DNA of 64,000 nucleotides from Loxodes magnus (taxonomy: Eukaryota > Ciliophora > Karyorelictea > Loxodida > Loxodidae). The stretch is taken from assembly GCA_946699065.1 (NCBI GenBank), contig CAMPDV010000193.1:248001-312000 (forward strand), in the 5' to 3' direction. Numbering within the stretch: position 1 is the stretch's first letter; every line of letters begins with the position of its first letter. A model generated the notes under the pieces. It was given only the letters and a program-made list of their open reading frames with translations. It was not told the origin of the DNA and did not search any database. The translations under genes and the position numbers were made by a program. Below, piece after piece: positions 61,488-64,000 of the stretch.

Positions 61488-64000
61488 TTTATTTATAGAA
61501 TAAAACATTTCTTTTCTATATTGATTTATTAAGTTTTTTAAATATATCTAGTTAAAAAAGTTAAAGTTAAAAAATTTTGTTAAAGCCTTAGTAGTCAGCC
61601 ATCTGACCTATTCTATCATCTTGTCTCCATTAGTTTGTCTTGAATTCCTACTAGATGCTTCTTATATAAAAGGCTAGATAAAGTGCTTTTAATTAAAGAT
61701 AATAATACTATAGGATGTAAGTTGAAAACTTGCAAACTATGAATATAAATAAAAAAGATAGAAGTTTAAAATAAAAATATGTTCTTTAATCGATTAGTTT
61801 GTATTATATTTTGTCTGTTCAATAAAATTAAATCCTTAGGAGTTATAAGTACTACGATTATCAGCTTTTATTAAACACTGACAACATTCTTATAAGTTAT
61901 TTCTATTATGATCGTTAGTTGAAATAATAGAGAAGAAGCTTAGAGCAAATGCTATTTTTATGTTTTAAAGGTTATATTTTACTTTTTAGAAACTTTTGCT
62001 TTTATTTAAACTTCTTATGATCCTTTGGAGAAAGAGTATGAATAAAATGTCTAAGTGAGTATGTGAGATAAAAGTATATTTGAGTTAAGAAAATTCAAAT
62101 ATATTGCATAATGCTTGTAATCTAAAAAAATGAAAATCTGCTTATTGAAAAAATGATATAGGAAAATTGCTTATTTATAATAAATAAAGCCTTCAAAGCT
62201 TCAATGTTAAATTAGCTTATCTCTAAATAAAAGCTAGAACAAAAGAAAATATATTAAAGATATTTACTATCGCTCTATGAGAAAGTAAAAAAAGAAAACA
62301 TCAAAATATGCTCCATTTAAGCAATAATCTTTTTGATTTAATGCTATATGTCCCTAGTAATAAGAATAATAAAAGGATCATGGTATAAATATAAAATAAA
62401 GGGTATTAATTAACTTAATAATATATTAATAACTAAAACTCTAATAACTATAAAGATATTTATAAATAGAAGAAATAATAATAAATATAAATATCTTGAT
62501 TATCATATTGCTATCCATGATAGAATTATCTATAGAATAAGTTTATTTCAATATTTCTATTCTTTTTATTTAAATAAATCAAAATTCTTTTATCTTTTCA
62601 TCTTTTGGTTCATTTCATTATGATGAAAATATAGCTGCATCTCAATAGCTTAATTCAGAAATAAATGCTTAATAAGAAAATTGGAGTAAAAATATTGGAA
62701 TGGAAAACTCTTAAACGTATTTTAGGAATATTATTTACTTAGTAATTTAAACTTTTCCATCTAAGAGTTTTATTTTGGCCTTTTTAACTTAAATTATAAA
62801 ATGGAATTAGTAAAAATCTTAAAGACGCAAAATCTACTTTTAATTACTTGATATCCTGATATTTGGGTTATTAGGATTATTTTCGCAAGTTGAAGAAATT
62901 TTTTCTTTGAATGGTTGTTATTTCAAACCTAAATGACTTTTTTAATTTTTATCAAACTTATATATATTTATTTGCATTTATATTTCAATAAGTATTAACT
63001 ATTTTAGATTTGTGTGGAATATACAGTTTGATTAGATGAATAACTGCTATTTAAATAAATAAATCAACATTAAGTATAATTTATAGGTATGGTTTAGATA
63101 GATGAATGTTGGATGAAATAAACTTAATAGTTTAGTGACAATCTAATCCCAAATAAGTTAGCATGATAACTAAAGAAATAGATAAGAATATATTCATTAA
63201 AATATAATATTTAATTAGATTATCAGTTTCAATAATTGAATACTATTTTATAAAAATAAGTAGATTCGAATAGAAGTAGCACCATTATAATTTAACATTA
63301 GAAACTTTATAAAATCTATTAATTAAATAAATTTAATTCATTTAAAAATCACCAAATTTCATTGTGAACTTGAGCTTGTATAGCTAATAGTTATCTCAAG
63401 GATTAAAAAACTTTTTTAAATGAAAACATTTTGTAAAGGTATATGCATTCTCAAAAATACGCTACTATTTATATTAATTTTATTGTTTATCCTTCTAGAA
63501 TATTTCAACGATTAAGCAGTAATTTTAGATAAAATACTTTGCTTATCTTTGGTGTAAGGGAAATATAGTTATTTTTAAGCTTGCTTTTCAATCTTTCTCT
63601 TGCATGTTTAGAAAAATTGCTCTATAGCAATTATATATACTATAAATTAACTGTTAGAAGGTATACAAAAGAAAAATTTCTAAGTTCCAAAGAAATTTGA
63701 GCAGAAAATATGCATATTAAGATGCTACTCCAATCTCTGATGAAAAATTTTGAAAATAAATTAAGTAATTTTTACTAAACAAGGCATCAACCTTTTTTCG
63801 TAATTGTCTACATAGTTTTTAGTTGCTTTTTAAATATATGAGCTTTTAAGAATAAGTAAAGATATTTAAGAAAAGATCGAAAAACTAATGGAAATCATTA
63901 ATAAGCATGAAGCAATAGATTTAAGAATCATGACATAAGAGAAAAATTAAATATCTTTGAATTATGCAAATTAGTTAAATCTAATCTATTAATTGAGCTC
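61488..64000. other. AT-rich sequence, no gene seen
   Basis: No convincing frame, repeat or RNA was noticed in the last 2.5 kb. Confidence 0.4.

Overview
The window looks like a stretch of a ciliate nuclear genome that uses an unusual code: TAA and TAG read as glutamine throughout, and TGA is the only terminator but also appears inside genes where tryptophan is expected. Examples are the W of kelch repeats in the B-box protein, the GH..W position of a WD40 repeat, a tryptophan in a zinc knuckle and the residue before ADD in a reverse transcriptase. TAR = Gln with TGA = Trp or stop is the code described for karyorelictean ciliates (Loxodes, Parduczia), so that is my best guess at the source. 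Introns, where a frame change demands one, are about 17-24 nt with GT...AG ends. The sequence is very AT-rich.

Layout. Positions 1-27,250 are gene-rich: a C2H2 zinc-finger protein, a small four-span membrane protein, a secreted acidic protein, a B-box/coiled-coil/kelch protein, a small unknown protein, a membrane protein, a giant fusion (S-adenosylhomocysteine-hydrolase-like pseudoenzyme, long coiled coil, EF hands) of about 2,500 residues, and two coiled-coil or disordered proteins. From about 28.5 kb the sequence becomes mostly AT-rich and repeat-laden: a 2.0 kb element bounded by inverted palindromic ends, a truncated inverted copy of the B-box gene at 32-33.7 kb, a minisatellite, then an island holding a TKL-type protein kinase fused to a seven-bladed WD40 propeller whose first five repeats are almost identical. 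An orphan piece of the same WD40 repeat lies 11 kb further on. The last 14 kb carries a decayed non-LTR retrotransposon (LINE) with a repetitive tail, two copies of a 0.6-0.8 kb repeat family, a GC-rich block that folds into many hairpins, two zinc-knuckle ORFs (one GC-rich and well preserved), and one more end of the palindromic element.

How the parts relate. No metabolic operon is present. The most notable biology is (i) the dual-meaning TGA codon, (ii) the kinase-WD40 protein, whose repeat homogenisation plus variability at the residues just after each GH resembles recognition receptors in fungi, together with a possible donor cassette, and (iii) the pseudoenzyme-coiled-coil giant. A caution applies to all AT-rich stretches: when TAA, TAG and TGA can all be sense codons every frame is open, so apparent proteins there are easily illusory. 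I used in-frame TGA depletion and recognisable motifs as the test and marked the rest as unresolved.
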